40,114 bases of DNA. Source: JANQGH01 sp039177555. GTDB taxonomy: Bacteria; Pseudomonadota; Alphaproteobacteria; DSM-16000; Inquilinaceae. Positions 25,992-34,253 of this stretch are shown in pieces. The stretch lies in NCBI GenBank assembly GCA_039177555.1, contig JBCDFV010000040.1:1-40114 (forward strand), read 5' to 3'. The notes beneath the pieces are model-generated. The model was not told the DNA's origin. It worked only from the letters and a program-made list of their open reading frames with translations, and made no database searches. The stretch's first letter is position 1. Each line of letters opens with the position of its first letter. A program made the translations under genes and the position numbers.

Positions 25992-26393
25992 ATGGGTGCT
26001 GAGACCTTGGCCGCCCCGGCGAGACCGGCTTTGCCGCCGCCGGTGACCATCACCGACCGGGCCGCCGCACGCCTGCGGGAACTGATGGACAAATCGGACA
26101 AGCCGATCATCGGCCTGCGCGTCGGCGTGCGCTCGCGCGGCTGTTCGGGCCTGTCCTACTTCCTGGAGTATGCCGACGAGCAGAAGCGCTTTGAGGACAA
26201 GGTCGAGACCAAGGGTGTCGCCATCCTGATCGAACCCTCGGCCTCCATGTTCCTGATTGGCACGGAAATGGACTATGTCGAGGAAGACCTCGGCGCGCGG
26301 TTCGTCTTCAACAATCCCAACGAGGTCGATCGCTGCGGCTGCGGCGAGAGCTTCCGCGTCCAGCAGCAGGAAGCCGAGCCGGCGGCGCCTTAG
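25992..26393 (+). CDS. A-type Fe-S carrier (SufA/IscA/ErpA family)
   Basis: A 133-residue carrier that accepts clusters from SufBCD and passes them to apoproteins. The first 17 residues are a variable proline/alanine-rich extension. The conserved fold starts at VTITDRAAARLREL. The three ligand cysteines are in RGCSGLSY (about residue 54) and RCGCGESF near 124 and 126. GAGAGAAGAG provides the ribosome-binding site before the ATG at 25992. It is the last gene of the iron-sulfur locus. Confidence 0.94.
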   Translation: MGAETLAAPARPALPPPVTITDRAAARLRELMDKSDKPIIGLRVGVRSRGCSGLSYFLEYADEQKRFEDKVETKGVAILIEPSASMFLIGTEMDYVEEDLGARFVFNNPNEVDRCGCGESFRVQQQEAEPAAP

Positions 26394-26479
26394 ACCGGCC
26401 CGGCTGACGGCCTACCCGACACTCCCAGGTGCCGGAAACGTCTTCATAGGGCCTCGCGCCAGCAAACAGGCCGTATCAA

Positions 26480-27610
26480 TCAGCCACCCGGTTGCCGGCG
26501 ATCGAAGAACATCGAGACCGGCTTGTGGTCGCTGGTCATCGCGTATCGCGGGCGCGGCCCAGTGATCGCGTGATGGACGTCGTGCTCGACATAGCCGCCG
26601 CCGGGGCGCGCCCGATAGGCCGCCTTGGTGTCGCCGTCTCGACCGGTGAGGCTCTGGCTGAACAGAATATGGTCCAGCAGGATCCTGGGGTTTCGGCCTG
26701 GATCGATCCGGTCCTTGAAAAAGACCGTCCACCGCTCCGATTCCTCCAGATCGAACAGGGCGTGGTTCAAAAAGCGGCGTGCGAAGAAGACCTCGCCCTG
26801 AAGCGTGCTGATCAGGTCATGGTACAGGAACCGACGCTCGATCACTTCCTTTCCCGGCCCGTCATTGAGGTCGCCCGCGACAATGATCGCCGCATTGGCG
26901 TCCTCCTCGAACCGCTGATCGATATAGTGGCGGACATCGGCACACTCGGTGCTGATCTTCACCCGTGCCTTGATGACGTCGGCCACCAGTCCCTGGTTGT
27001 TCTCGAAGAACAACGGATCGGACGCGTCGCCTTGGGGCCTTACCCGTGTGTACTTGCTCTTGAGGTGACAGCCGACGATTTCCATCGACGCGCCGCCGAT
27101 CTCCACCTGCAGAACCTGGGGGTGACGCCAATGGCGGTGATTCCTGTCGATCTCGAATTCCAGATGGTCCCCGGCCAGCTTGGGAAATGACACGTCCCAT
27201 CGGCCGTTCTTGTGCGCGCCGTTGGAGTTCTGTTCGGTGTGGTGTTGCCAGATATCGAGATGCAGCAGCGATGCGTTGATCCCTCGGTCCCGCTTGACCA
27301 GGAACCACAGCCACTGCCGGCCGGTCGTTTGATCCGTGCCGGACATGCCGTACGCCCTGCGGTCGTCGGTTCCCCGCACCACAAGATCGTAGCCAGGGGC
27401 GGCCTGTTCGAAGAACGCGCGTGCTCGTACTTCACCGTTTGGGCCTTCGCCGACAAACAAGATGTCTGCATCGAGCGCGGCGATTTCGTCGCGAATGGCC
27501 TCGAACCGGCGCTCGGCCTTTCGTTTCCGGCCGGGATCGGCATCGGCCAGCCGGTCGATCAGCTTGTCGGCGTGCTCAACGTTCCAACTGGTCAGCTTAA
27601 ACGTATCCAT
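26480..27610 (-). CDS. endonuclease/exonuclease/phosphatase-family protein
   Basis: About 376 residues from the ATG at 27610, which has GGGAGG upstream and gives the typical start MDTFKLTSWNVEHA; an ATG at 27679 also has an RBS-like GGAG but adds an unlike N-terminus. The EEP fold is supported by SWNVEHA, an early acidic metal ligand in FVGEGPNG (E in place of the usual QE pattern), AGDLNDGP and the terminal TSDHKPVSMFF with the catalytic histidine. No signal peptide is evident, so action on nucleic acid or a phosphoester inside the cell is likely; substrate unknown. It is convergent with the Fe-S carrier gene. Confidence 0.82.
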   Translation of the reverse strand: MDTFKLTSWNVEHADKLIDRLADADPGRKRKAERRFEAIRDEIAALDADILFVGEGPNGEVRARAFFEQAAPGYDLVVRGTDDRRAYGMSGTDQTTGRQWLWFLVKRDRGINASLLHLDIWQHHTEQNSNGAHKNGRWDVSFPKLAGDHLEFEIDRNHRHWRHPQVLQVEIGGASMEIVGCHLKSKYTRVRPQGDASDPLFFENNQGLVADVIKARVKISTECADVRHYIDQRFEEDANAAIIVAGDLNDGPGKEVIERRFLYHDLISTLQGEVFFARRFLNHALFDLEESERWTVFFKDRIDPGRNPRILLDHILFSQSLTGRDGDTKAAYRARPGGGYVEHDVHHAITGPRPRYAMTSDHKPVSMFFDRRQPGG

Positions 27611-27813
27611 GGCTGCTCCCTCCCCCAGTTCCGGTAACGCTACCGTCTTGTACCGGCCTGACGTTAACTCACCGTCCATTTCTCCTGGAGAAATAGGTGG
27701 TCGATGCGGACAGAGCCTACTGCGGAAGGTTCGGTCCGATCACGGAACGGCTGCCAGCCCGTTGCGCCGGATGCCGCTGGCGTTCCTTGTCCGCCCTTCC
27801 TATATTCCGCGCC

Positions 27814-28953
27814 ATGAACAGCCTTGGTTTCGATAAGCAGCCGCGCGACACGCGCGTCGTCGTCGCCATGTCCGGCGGTGTCGACAGCTCGGTGACGGCC
27901 GCCCTGTTGGCTGAACAGGGCTACGACACCGTCGGCATCACGCTGCAGCTTTACGATCACGGGCTGGCGGTGCAGCGCAAGGGCGCCTGCTGCGCCGGGC
28001 AGGATATCTACGACGCGCGCCAGGTGGCTGACCAGATCGGCTTCCCGCACTACGTGCTGGACTATGAGAACCGCTTTTCCGACGCGGTAATGGACGACTT
28101 CGCCGACAGCTATCTGCGCGGCGAAACGCCGATCCCCTGCGTGCGCTGCAATCAGCGGGTCAAGTTCCGCGATCTGCTGGCGACCGCGCGTGATCTTGGT
28201 GCCGACTGTCTGGCGACCGGCCATTATGTCCGCAGGGTCGACGGGCCGACGGGGCCCGCGATGCTGCGCGCCGCTGACGCGAGCAAGGACCAGAGCTATT
28301 TCCTGTTCGCCACGACGCCGGAACAGCTCGATTTCCTGCGCTTTCCGCTCGGCGGCCTCGACAAGGCCGAGACACGGGCGCATGGCGAGCGGCTGGGACT
28401 GTCGATCGCGGAAAAGCCGGACAGCCAGGACATCTGCTTCGTGCCCGACGGGCGCTATGCCAGCGTCGTTGAACGGCTGCGGCCGGGCGCGGTGGAGCCG
28501 GGCGAGATCGTCGACCAGGCGGGCAACGTGCTCGGCCGGCATGACGGTATCATCCGCTACACAATCGGCCAGCGGCGCGGCCTACAACTCGGCCATCAGG
28601 TCTCCGGCGGAGAGGCGCTCTACGTCGTCGGCCTGGATGCGGAGCGGCATCGCGTGATTGTGGGGCCCAAGTCAGCGCTTGGCCGCGACCGCGTGCTCGT
28701 GCGTGAGGTCAATTGGCTTGGTGACGCACCGCTCGGCCAACGGGTCGAACGCGTCGAGGTCAAGCTGCGCTCCGCCCAGCCGGCCGTGCCCGCCAACGTG
28801 CGCGGCCTCGGCGACGGTAGCGCCGAAATCCTGCTCGACGCGCCGCAGGATGGCGTCGCGCCGGGGCAGGCGGCCGTATTCTATCGTGGCGACCGCGTGC
28901 TGGGCGGCGGCTGGATCGCCAGCGCCCATTTGACCGAAGCCTTGGCGGCCTGA
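27814..28953 (+). CDS. mnmA: tRNA 2-thiouridine(34) synthase
   Basis: Thiolates wobble U34 of tRNA-Lys, -Glu and -Gln, taking sulfur that originates from a cysteine desulfurase. About 379 residues from the ATG at 27814; the frame is open further upstream but homology begins here. The PP-loop ATPase motif MSGGVDSS lies near residues 24-31. The catalytic cysteines are in TPIPCVRCNQRVKF and DSQDICFVPDG, followed by the C-terminal beta-barrel region from about 270. Its sulfur chemistry fits a location beside the desulfurase locus. Confidence 0.95.
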   Translation: MNSLGFDKQPRDTRVVVAMSGGVDSSVTAALLAEQGYDTVGITLQLYDHGLAVQRKGACCAGQDIYDARQVADQIGFPHYVLDYENRFSDAVMDDFADSYLRGETPIPCVRCNQRVKFRDLLATARDLGADCLATGHYVRRVDGPTGPAMLRAADASKDQSYFLFATTPEQLDFLRFPLGGLDKAETRAHGERLGLSIAEKPDSQDICFVPDGRYASVVERLRPGAVEPGEIVDQAGNVLGRHDGIIRYTIGQRRGLQLGHQVSGGEALYVVGLDAERHRVIVGPKSALGRDRVLVREVNWLGDAPLGQRVERVEVKLRSAQPAVPANVRGLGDGSAEILLDAPQDGVAPGQAAVFYRGDRVLGGGWIASAHLTEALAA

Positions 28954-28957
28954 CGAC

Positions 28958-29284
28958 ATGACCGAAGCAACCAGCCTGACCGCGCTGACCGACCGGGTGC
29001 GCAGCCTTTTCGGCCAGCAATCACCCCTGGGTCATACCCTGACCCTCGATCTGGGCGAGACCGGCCGCATCTTCGTCGACGGCACCGGCTCTGGCACCGG
29101 CGCCGACAGCGTGGTGGACAATCGCGAAACACTCGCCGCCTGCACGATCACATTGTCCGCCGAAACCCTCGCCGGCCTTTTGGACGGCACCGTGGACGGC
29201 GGTTCGGCCTTCATGAACGGCCAGATCAAGGTCGCCGGCGATTTCCAGGTTGCGCTGATCCTGGCCGGGATGCTCTCCGACTAA
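28958..29284 (+). CDS. SCP2 sterol-binding domain protein
   Basis: A 108-residue single-domain SCP2 (sterol carrier protein 2) fold: TLTLDLGETGRIFVDG, DCRIT-like ACTITLSAETLAGLLDGTVDGGSAFMNGQIKVAGDFQVALILAGML. Such proteins bind acyl chains or other lipids; the ligand is unknown. It starts 4 bases after mnmA and is probably co-transcribed. Its stop overlaps that of the convergent MDR gene. Confidence 0.88.
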   Translation: MTEATSLTALTDRVRSLFGQQSPLGHTLTLDLGETGRIFVDGTGSGTGADSVVDNRETLAACTITLSAETLAGLLDGTVDGGSAFMNGQIKVAGDFQVALILAGMLSD

Positions 29285-30279
29285 AGCCCGGTCTCGATCA
29301 CGACCTTGCCGTGGGATGTGCGCGGCGCCTGCAGATAGTCCCAGGCGTCCCGGTACTGCTCCATCGGATAGACCCGGTCGATGCGCGGCGCGATCGCGCC
29401 GGATGCCAGCGCGTCATAGACGAACGCCTTGCCCTTGGCGCACATCTCAGGGTCCTCGACATAGTTGAAAAGCGAATAGGGGTGGAACCAGGCATTGGCC
29501 TGAAACAGGTCAACCATCGGCAGGGCGGGGAAGGCCTCGTCCAGCGTACCGTAGCAGAAGATCTTGGCGTTCTTGGCCAATGCCGGGCTGTATTGCCGGA
29601 TCATGCCGGCGCCGACGGGGTCGAACGCGGCGTCGATGCCGTTGCCGCCGGTGACCTCCCGCAACTGTTCCGCCATGTCGCCACTGCCCGCGACGATCAC
29701 GTGGTCGGCGCCGACCGCCTCCAGGTACGCCCGGTTATGCTCAAATCTCGTCGTGGTGATCATCGTCGCGCCGCGCATCCGGCCGATTTCCAGGGCCGCC
29801 GTGCCGGCCGTGCCGGTGCCGGCCGTGGCCAGGAAGCGCGTGCCCGGCCCGGCTTTCGACAGTTCCACGACCGGGAAGTAGGCGGTCATGTATTGCATCC
29901 AGACTGAGGCGCTCTCCACAGCCGACAGGCCGGGCGGGGCCGGAGTGACGTAGCGCGCATCGACGATCGCCGTTTCCGCGCTGGTCCCCTGGTTGTAGTA
30001 GAAATAGGGCAGGGTGCAGACGCGCTGCCCCGGCTCGATGCCGGTCACCTTTGGCCCAATGGCGTCGACGATGCCGGCGGCCTCCATGCCGATCCGGGCC
30101 GGCAGGCTGTGAAAGCTGAACGAGTACATGTCCCGCATCAGGTTCATGTCGCCCCAGTTGAGGGCAAAGGCCTCAACCCGAAGCCTGACCTCGCCCGGCC
30201 CCGGCTCCTGTTCCTCGCACTCTTGCAGCGTCAGGCCCTGATAGCCGGAGTAATCGTGAATCACCCATTCGCGTGGCAT
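29281..30279 (-). CDS. medium-chain dehydrogenase/reductase, quinone-oxidoreductase-like
   Basis: A 332-residue MDR enzyme: GroES-like N-terminal half (EVRLRVEAFALNWGDMN, GMEAAGIVDAIGPKVTG) and Rossmann half with TAGTGTAGTAALEIGR as the cofactor loop. The catalytic zinc cysteine position is occupied by NWGD, so it is probably a zinc-free NADPH-dependent quinone or enone reductase. Substrate unknown. Last of three same-strand genes (HAD, NQO-like, MDR) with small gaps. Confidence 0.87.
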   Translation of the reverse strand: MPREWVIHDYSGYQGLTLQECEEQEPGPGEVRLRVEAFALNWGDMNLMRDMYSFSFHSLPARIGMEAAGIVDAIGPKVTGIEPGQRVCTLPYFYYNQGTSAETAIVDARYVTPAPPGLSAVESASVWMQYMTAYFPVVELSKAGPGTRFLATAGTGTAGTAALEIGRMRGATMITTTRFEHNRAYLEAVGADHVIVAGSGDMAEQLREVTGGNGIDAAFDPVGAGMIRQYSPALAKNAKIFCYGTLDEAFPALPMVDLFQANAWFHPYSLFNYVEDPEMCAKGKAFVYDALASGAIAPRIDRVYPMEQYRDAWDYLQAPRTSHGKVVIETGL

Positions 30280-30306
30280 TGCGCGCCCCCTCGTCAGACC
30301 GCCCTT

Positions 30307-30933
30307 TCACCGTGCGACGATGTGGCGGTCCAGCACGTCGTCGATCTTGCGCTTGAACCGTTCGATCCTAAGCGCACTGACGGTTTCGATCGCATAGAGC
30401 GAAAGGACACGGAGCCGCGCGTTGGGCGCGCAGCCCTTCAGCAGGGCGGTCTTCAAGTTCCGGCGCACGGGTTGGCGCATGACCAGCCGGTCGACCCATT
30501 TCGGCGATCCAAGCGTCGTGATCGCCAGGCAGCGCTTCAGCCCGGTCAGGCGCGGGATGATCGCCTTGCCCTCAGGGTGGTTGTCGAACGCCACGCCGGG
30601 CGCCCAGACGCGGTCGAACCAGCCCTTAAGCATCGCCGGATAGCCGAACCACCAGGTCGGGAAGATCAGCACCAGGGCATCGGCGCGCCGAAGGGCGGCG
30701 GCTTCCCGCTGGATAGTGGGCCAGTCATAGCCCTCGACATAGTAGTTGGCCCGTTCCTCGCCCGTCAGCGCCGGCGCAAAGCCGGACTGGTAGAGGTCGA
30801 GACGTTCGACGGTAAGTGCGCTGCGCTCCAGCCGCTCGACCACCCGGTCGGTCAGGTGGCGGCACAGACTGTCCTCCAGCGGATGGCAGGAGACGACCAG
30901 GCAGGTGCGTTCCTTTGCTGGGTCGTCGGTCAT
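30307..30933 (-). CDS. NAD(P)H-dependent oxidoreductase, NQO1/flavodoxin-like
   Basis: A 208-residue flavodoxin-fold protein: phosphate-binding start LVVSCHPLEDSL, the FPTWWFGYPAMLKGWFDRVW segment that forms the flavin site, and TLGSPKW. Relatives are FMN- or FAD-dependent quinone/azo reductases or KefF-type subunits. The start overlaps the end of the HAD gene by four bases (ATGA), and the MDR gene follows 27 bases later, suggesting a joint role in quinone or electrophile reduction. Confidence 0.87.
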   Translation of the reverse strand: MTDDPAKERTCLVVSCHPLEDSLCRHLTDRVVERLERSALTVERLDLYQSGFAPALTGEERANYYVEGYDWPTIQREAAALRRADALVLIFPTWWFGYPAMLKGWFDRVWAPGVAFDNHPEGKAIIPRLTGLKRCLAITTLGSPKWVDRLVMRQPVRRNLKTALLKGCAPNARLRVLSLYAIETVSALRIERFKRKIDDVLDRHIVAR

Positions 30934-31535
30934 GCGGCGCTGGCCCTGGCGGCGCGCACGTCCTTGGCGCCCATGCCGGCCCGCCGTGCCGCCTCTAAGC
31001 CTTCATCGCTGTCCTCGAACACGAGGCACGCGGTCGGCGCGGTGTTGAGCCGGCGTGCCGCCTCCAGGAACAAATCTGGCGCGGGCTTGCTGTGCGCCAC
31101 ATCCTCAACGGCGACGACGGCGTCGAACAGCGGCAGCAGATCCAGCGACCGCAAGGTGGCCTCGACGATTGGCCGCTGCCCGCCGGAGGCCACCGCCATC
31201 GGCACCCGGCCGTGGAAGTGTCGGGCGACCGACGCGACCGCATCGAAGGCGTCGACGTGATGCAGATAGTCGAAGAACAGCGCCCGGCTGCGCTCGGCCA
31301 AGGCTGCGCGGTCCAGCCTGGCGTCGAACTCACGTTCGAACTGGTCGAACATCTGGTCGCGGGAAAAGCCGATGCGGGCGAAGTACCAGGCGCGGTCCAT
31401 GGCATGCCCTTGCTCGTCAAGGGCCTCGCTAAAGGCGCGATAATGGACCGGTGATGTGTTGGCCAGCGTGCCGTCACAGTCGAAGATCAGGGCGTCAAAG
31501 CGCTGCTCTGTCGCGTAACTCAGCAGGGATGTCAC
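30930..31535 (-). CDS. HAD-superfamily hydrolase, beta-phosphoglucomutase/sugar-phosphatase-like
   Basis: A 201-residue HAD protein with all four motifs: FDCDGTL (nucleophile Asp), VASGG (motif II serine), the lysine of HSKPAPD and the acidic FEDSDEG. A four-helix cap lies between residues about 30 and 95. This is the arrangement of YqaB/PGM-type phosphatases. Substrate unknown. First gene of a three-gene operon with the NQO-like and MDR reductases. Confidence 0.88.
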   Translation of the reverse strand: MTSLLSYATEQRFDALIFDCDGTLANTSPVHYRAFSEALDEQGHAMDRAWYFARIGFSRDQMFDQFEREFDARLDRAALAERSRALFFDYLHHVDAFDAVASVARHFHGRVPMAVASGGQRPIVEATLRSLDLLPLFDAVVAVEDVAHSKPAPDLFLEAARRLNTAPTACLVFEDSDEGLEAARRAGMGAKDVRAARASAA

Positions 31536-31621
31536 GGCACTCCTCCGGTTGTGCCAGTCGTCGCCCGATTGCTACACGCGTGGCGGTGTCGGGTACAGCG
31601 ATGAACCGGTATGGGAGGTCT

Positions 31622-31653
31622 GACGCGGCCGGCGCTGATCGGCCAGCCGCGTC
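31622..31653 (-). terminator. Hairpin downstream of the CpdB-like gene
   Basis: GACGCGGC at 31622-31629 pairs perfectly with GCCGCGTC at 31646-31653, with further GGC/GCC pairing inside. It starts 13 bases past the CpdB-like stop on the minus strand. There is no U tract, so termination would be inefficient or Rho-assisted. Confidence 0.4.
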
Positions 31654-31665
31654 CGAACACGCCGC

Positions 31666-33663
31666 TCAGTTCGAACCGGTCAGATTCATCCGGAACAGCG
31701 AGAAACCTTCCTCGTCATCCTCGACATACGAGGCGTTGGGGATTGTGTCGATATAGGCCTGCGCCGCCGGTCCGCTGACGAAGATCACATTGGACGCGTT
31801 CGCCATCGGCTGGAACGACCAGTTGTTGTCGGCCGACGGGTTGATCGTGCCTTGGTCGACGATGTAGCGCACGATCACGTCCCGGTTGGTGTCCGGCCCT
31901 TCGAACACGATCACCTCGCCGCCGATGCCGGGGAAGTTGCCGCCGCCGCTGGCCCGGTAATTGTTGGTGGCGACGATGAACTCCCGGTCGTCGTCGATCG
32001 GCTGGCCGTCGTAAGCCAGGTCGACGATGCGCCGCGCGTCCGGATTGATCAGATTGCCCTCGGTATCGTAGCGCGAGGGCTGGGTCAGATCGATCTGATA
32101 GGTGACACCGTCGATGACGTCGAAATTGTAGGACGGGAAGTCGGTGTTGATCAGCACCTGCTCGGTATCGCTGTCCTCGATCTGGTTGAAGATGCCGGCC
32201 GACCGTTCCAGCCATTCCCGCACGTTCGCGCCATTGATGCGCACAGCCCGCACCGTGTTTGGATACAGGTAAAGATCGGCCACGTTGCGGATGGCGATAT
32301 CGCCGGCGGGCACGTCGGTAAAGTACTCCGGCCCGCCCCGGCCACCGGCCTTGAACGGTGCGGCGGCCGACAGGATTGCCAGCCCCTCATGGGGCGTGCC
32401 CTGCATCATCTGGTCGATGTACCACATCTGGGCCTGGCTCACGATCTGCACCGACGGGTCGTCGGCGACCAGGGCGAAATAGCTGTTCACCGGCGCGGAG
32501 ATCTGCCCGACAGAGGCACGGACGTAGGCCAGCGTTTCGTCGTGTGCCTGTTGGGTGGCGGCCAGCACGGCTGGGCTGGCCTCGACCAGCGGGATGACCT
32601 CGCGGCCGTCGCGCTCATAGATCGGCCGTGCCTCGTTGACGCTGTCCAAGACGCGCCATTCTCCACCTTCGTTGGACAGCATCAGGTCGATGACTCCCAG
32701 ATGGCTGCCCCAGAAGCCGCCCATGACGGCAGGCACGCCGTTCAATGTGCCGGCTTCGGCATCGATGCCTTCGAGATCGGCATAGTCCGGGCCGGGGAAG
32801 ACCAGATGGTGATGCCCGGTCATGATCGCGTCGATGCCGGGCACGGTGCTCAGCTGATAGCTGGCGTTTTCCAGCTCCGGCGAGTCCGGCTCCAGACTGA
32901 TGCCGGAGTGGGACAGCGCAACAATGATGTCGGCGCCTTCCTCCTGCATCTGCGGTACCAAGGCACGCGCGGTCTCCACAATGCCGCGCACACCGACATT
33001 GCCTTCCAGATGGCGCCGGTCCCAGGTCATGATCTGCGGTGGCGTGAAGCCGATGACGCCGACCCGGATCGTGTGCTCGTTGCCGTCGCCGTCGATCACG
33101 GCGCGGTCCAGGATGGTGTAGGGCGGGACATAGAAAGTGTCCGCCGCGATGGTCGCGGCCGGCAGGCCGGTATGCACATTGGCCAGCACGATCGGGAAGT
33201 CCGCGCCGGCCATGGCCCGGTTCAGGAACTCCAGCCCATAATTGAACTCATGATTGCCGATCGTGGCGACGTCGAAATCCATCGCGTTCATGGCCGCGAT
33301 GATCGGGTGGACGTCGCCCTCGGCCAGGCCGCGCTGATAGGCCATATAGTCGCCCATCGGATTGCCCTGCAGGAAGTCGCCATTGTCCAGCAGCATGGTG
33401 TTCGGCGCCTCGGCGCGGATGCCGTCGACCAGGGTCGCGATCTTGGCCAGACCGACCTGATTGTCCTCCCGGTCGCGATAATAGTCGTAGGGGAAGACAT
33501 GGACGTGAATGTCCGTCGTCTCCAACAGGCGCAGATGCACGTTGCCGGCGCCATAGGCCAGGCGCGGCCAGGGCGACAGCGCAAAGCCGGCCCCGGCGCC
33601 GACGGCCCCGGCGGTGCTCAGAAAACGGCGGCGGGTGAGGGGGGAATAGAGTTTCTTGATCAT
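31666..33663 (-). CDS. periplasmic 2',3'-cyclic-nucleotide 2'-phosphodiesterase/3'-nucleotidase (CpdB-like)
   Basis: A 665-residue exported phosphoesterase. The N-terminus has a Tat signal (TRRRFLS, then a hydrophobic stretch, cleavage near AYGA). The metallophosphatase domain shows TTDIHVHVFPYDYY, DNGDFLQGN, IGNHEFNYG and TGHHHLVFPG, which bind two metals. The C-terminal 5'-nucleotidase domain follows from about residue 385 and includes NNYRASGGGNFPG. The likely job is recycling extracellular nucleotides for phosphate and nucleoside uptake. Tat rather than Sec export is the main distinguishing point. Confidence 0.93.
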   Translation of the reverse strand: MIKKLYSPLTRRRFLSTAGAVGAGAGFALSPWPRLAYGAGNVHLRLLETTDIHVHVFPYDYYRDREDNQVGLAKIATLVDGIRAEAPNTMLLDNGDFLQGNPMGDYMAYQRGLAEGDVHPIIAAMNAMDFDVATIGNHEFNYGLEFLNRAMAGADFPIVLANVHTGLPAATIAADTFYVPPYTILDRAVIDGDGNEHTIRVGVIGFTPPQIMTWDRRHLEGNVGVRGIVETARALVPQMQEEGADIIVALSHSGISLEPDSPELENASYQLSTVPGIDAIMTGHHHLVFPGPDYADLEGIDAEAGTLNGVPAVMGGFWGSHLGVIDLMLSNEGGEWRVLDSVNEARPIYERDGREVIPLVEASPAVLAATQQAHDETLAYVRASVGQISAPVNSYFALVADDPSVQIVSQAQMWYIDQMMQGTPHEGLAILSAAAPFKAGGRGGPEYFTDVPAGDIAIRNVADLYLYPNTVRAVRINGANVREWLERSAGIFNQIEDSDTEQVLINTDFPSYNFDVIDGVTYQIDLTQPSRYDTEGNLINPDARRIVDLAYDGQPIDDDREFIVATNNYRASGGGNFPGIGGEVIVFEGPDTNRDVIVRYIVDQGTINPSADNNWSFQPMANASNVIFVSGPAAQAYIDTIPNASYVEDDEEGFSLFRMNLTGSN

Positions 33664-33873
33664 CGGTGAAGCCTCTTCTTGTTTGTTGCTTGCCTGCTTG
33701 ATTTATCGCCGCATCCTAGCAGCTTCGGCAGCTTACGGGTATCGCCCAGCGATGGACGGGTCAGATCGACGCGCAAGTGGCCGCGGCTCAATCCGCACGC
33801 CCCGTCGGCCGACCGAGCGCCGCTCGCTTGACAGCCCAACCCGCCTGCCCCTATATCCCCGCCACCTGGGTAT

Positions 33874-33950
33874 GGCGGAGTAGCTCAGCTGGTTAGAGCA
33901 GCGGAATCATAATCCGCGTGTCGGGGGTTCAAGTCCCTCCTCCGCTACCA
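33874..33950 (+). tRNA. tRNA-Met (CAT), elongator type
   Basis: 77 bases with a complete cloverleaf: acceptor stem GGCGGAG pairing with CTCCGCT, D-loop AGCTCAGCTGGTTAGAGCA, anticodon stem GCGGA/TCCGC with loop ATCATAA (anticodon CAT after the invariant T), TTCAAGT in the T-loop and encoded CCA. The sequence matches the alphaproteobacterial elongator Met tRNA as I recall it; tRNA-Ile(CAT) is less likely because its acceptor and anticodon stems usually differ. It marks the left edge of the low-GC accessory region. Confidence 0.95.
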
Positions 33951-34253
33951 GGGTTTTCAGAGGGTTAGTGTGAAACAAGGCCGCCGTTGAAGCGGCCGTT
34001 GTCGATCCAGCAATCACATAGCAATCACCAATAAGGATTTCGGTGGTGCGACGGGCTTGCAAACCCGATGGAGATTGCCACCGGCTACCGGTGGGATCCG
34101 AAGTGCGATGACGAGTTTCCGCCTTGCTAGTCGGTTTGGGCGTGATGTGTACGACTTGGCTGCGACGTTTCGGCCGTCGATTGATGTGGGTTGATGTTCT
34201 CGGCCTTTGCCATGGTAGCGTTCTGCAACACCAAATCGGGGTAGGGTACAGTG
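33951..34253. other. Gene-free stretch after tRNA-Met
   Basis: No credible gene. It holds a stem GGCCGC/GCGGCC (33979-33984 with 33992-33997) without a T tract, and a direct repeat of AGCAATCAC (34009-34017 and 34020-34028) with an 11-base period. The rest, up to the lipoprotein start at 34254, shows no recognisable signal apart from a GGGG ribosome-binding stretch near 34237. Spacer beside a tRNA 3' end is a typical location for an integration junction, but no integrase gene is visible. Confidence 0.5.

Noticed and set aside
31852..33669. 605-residue plus-strand frame
   Set aside because: Antisense to the CpdB-like gene; no domain pattern and codon-mirrored composition.
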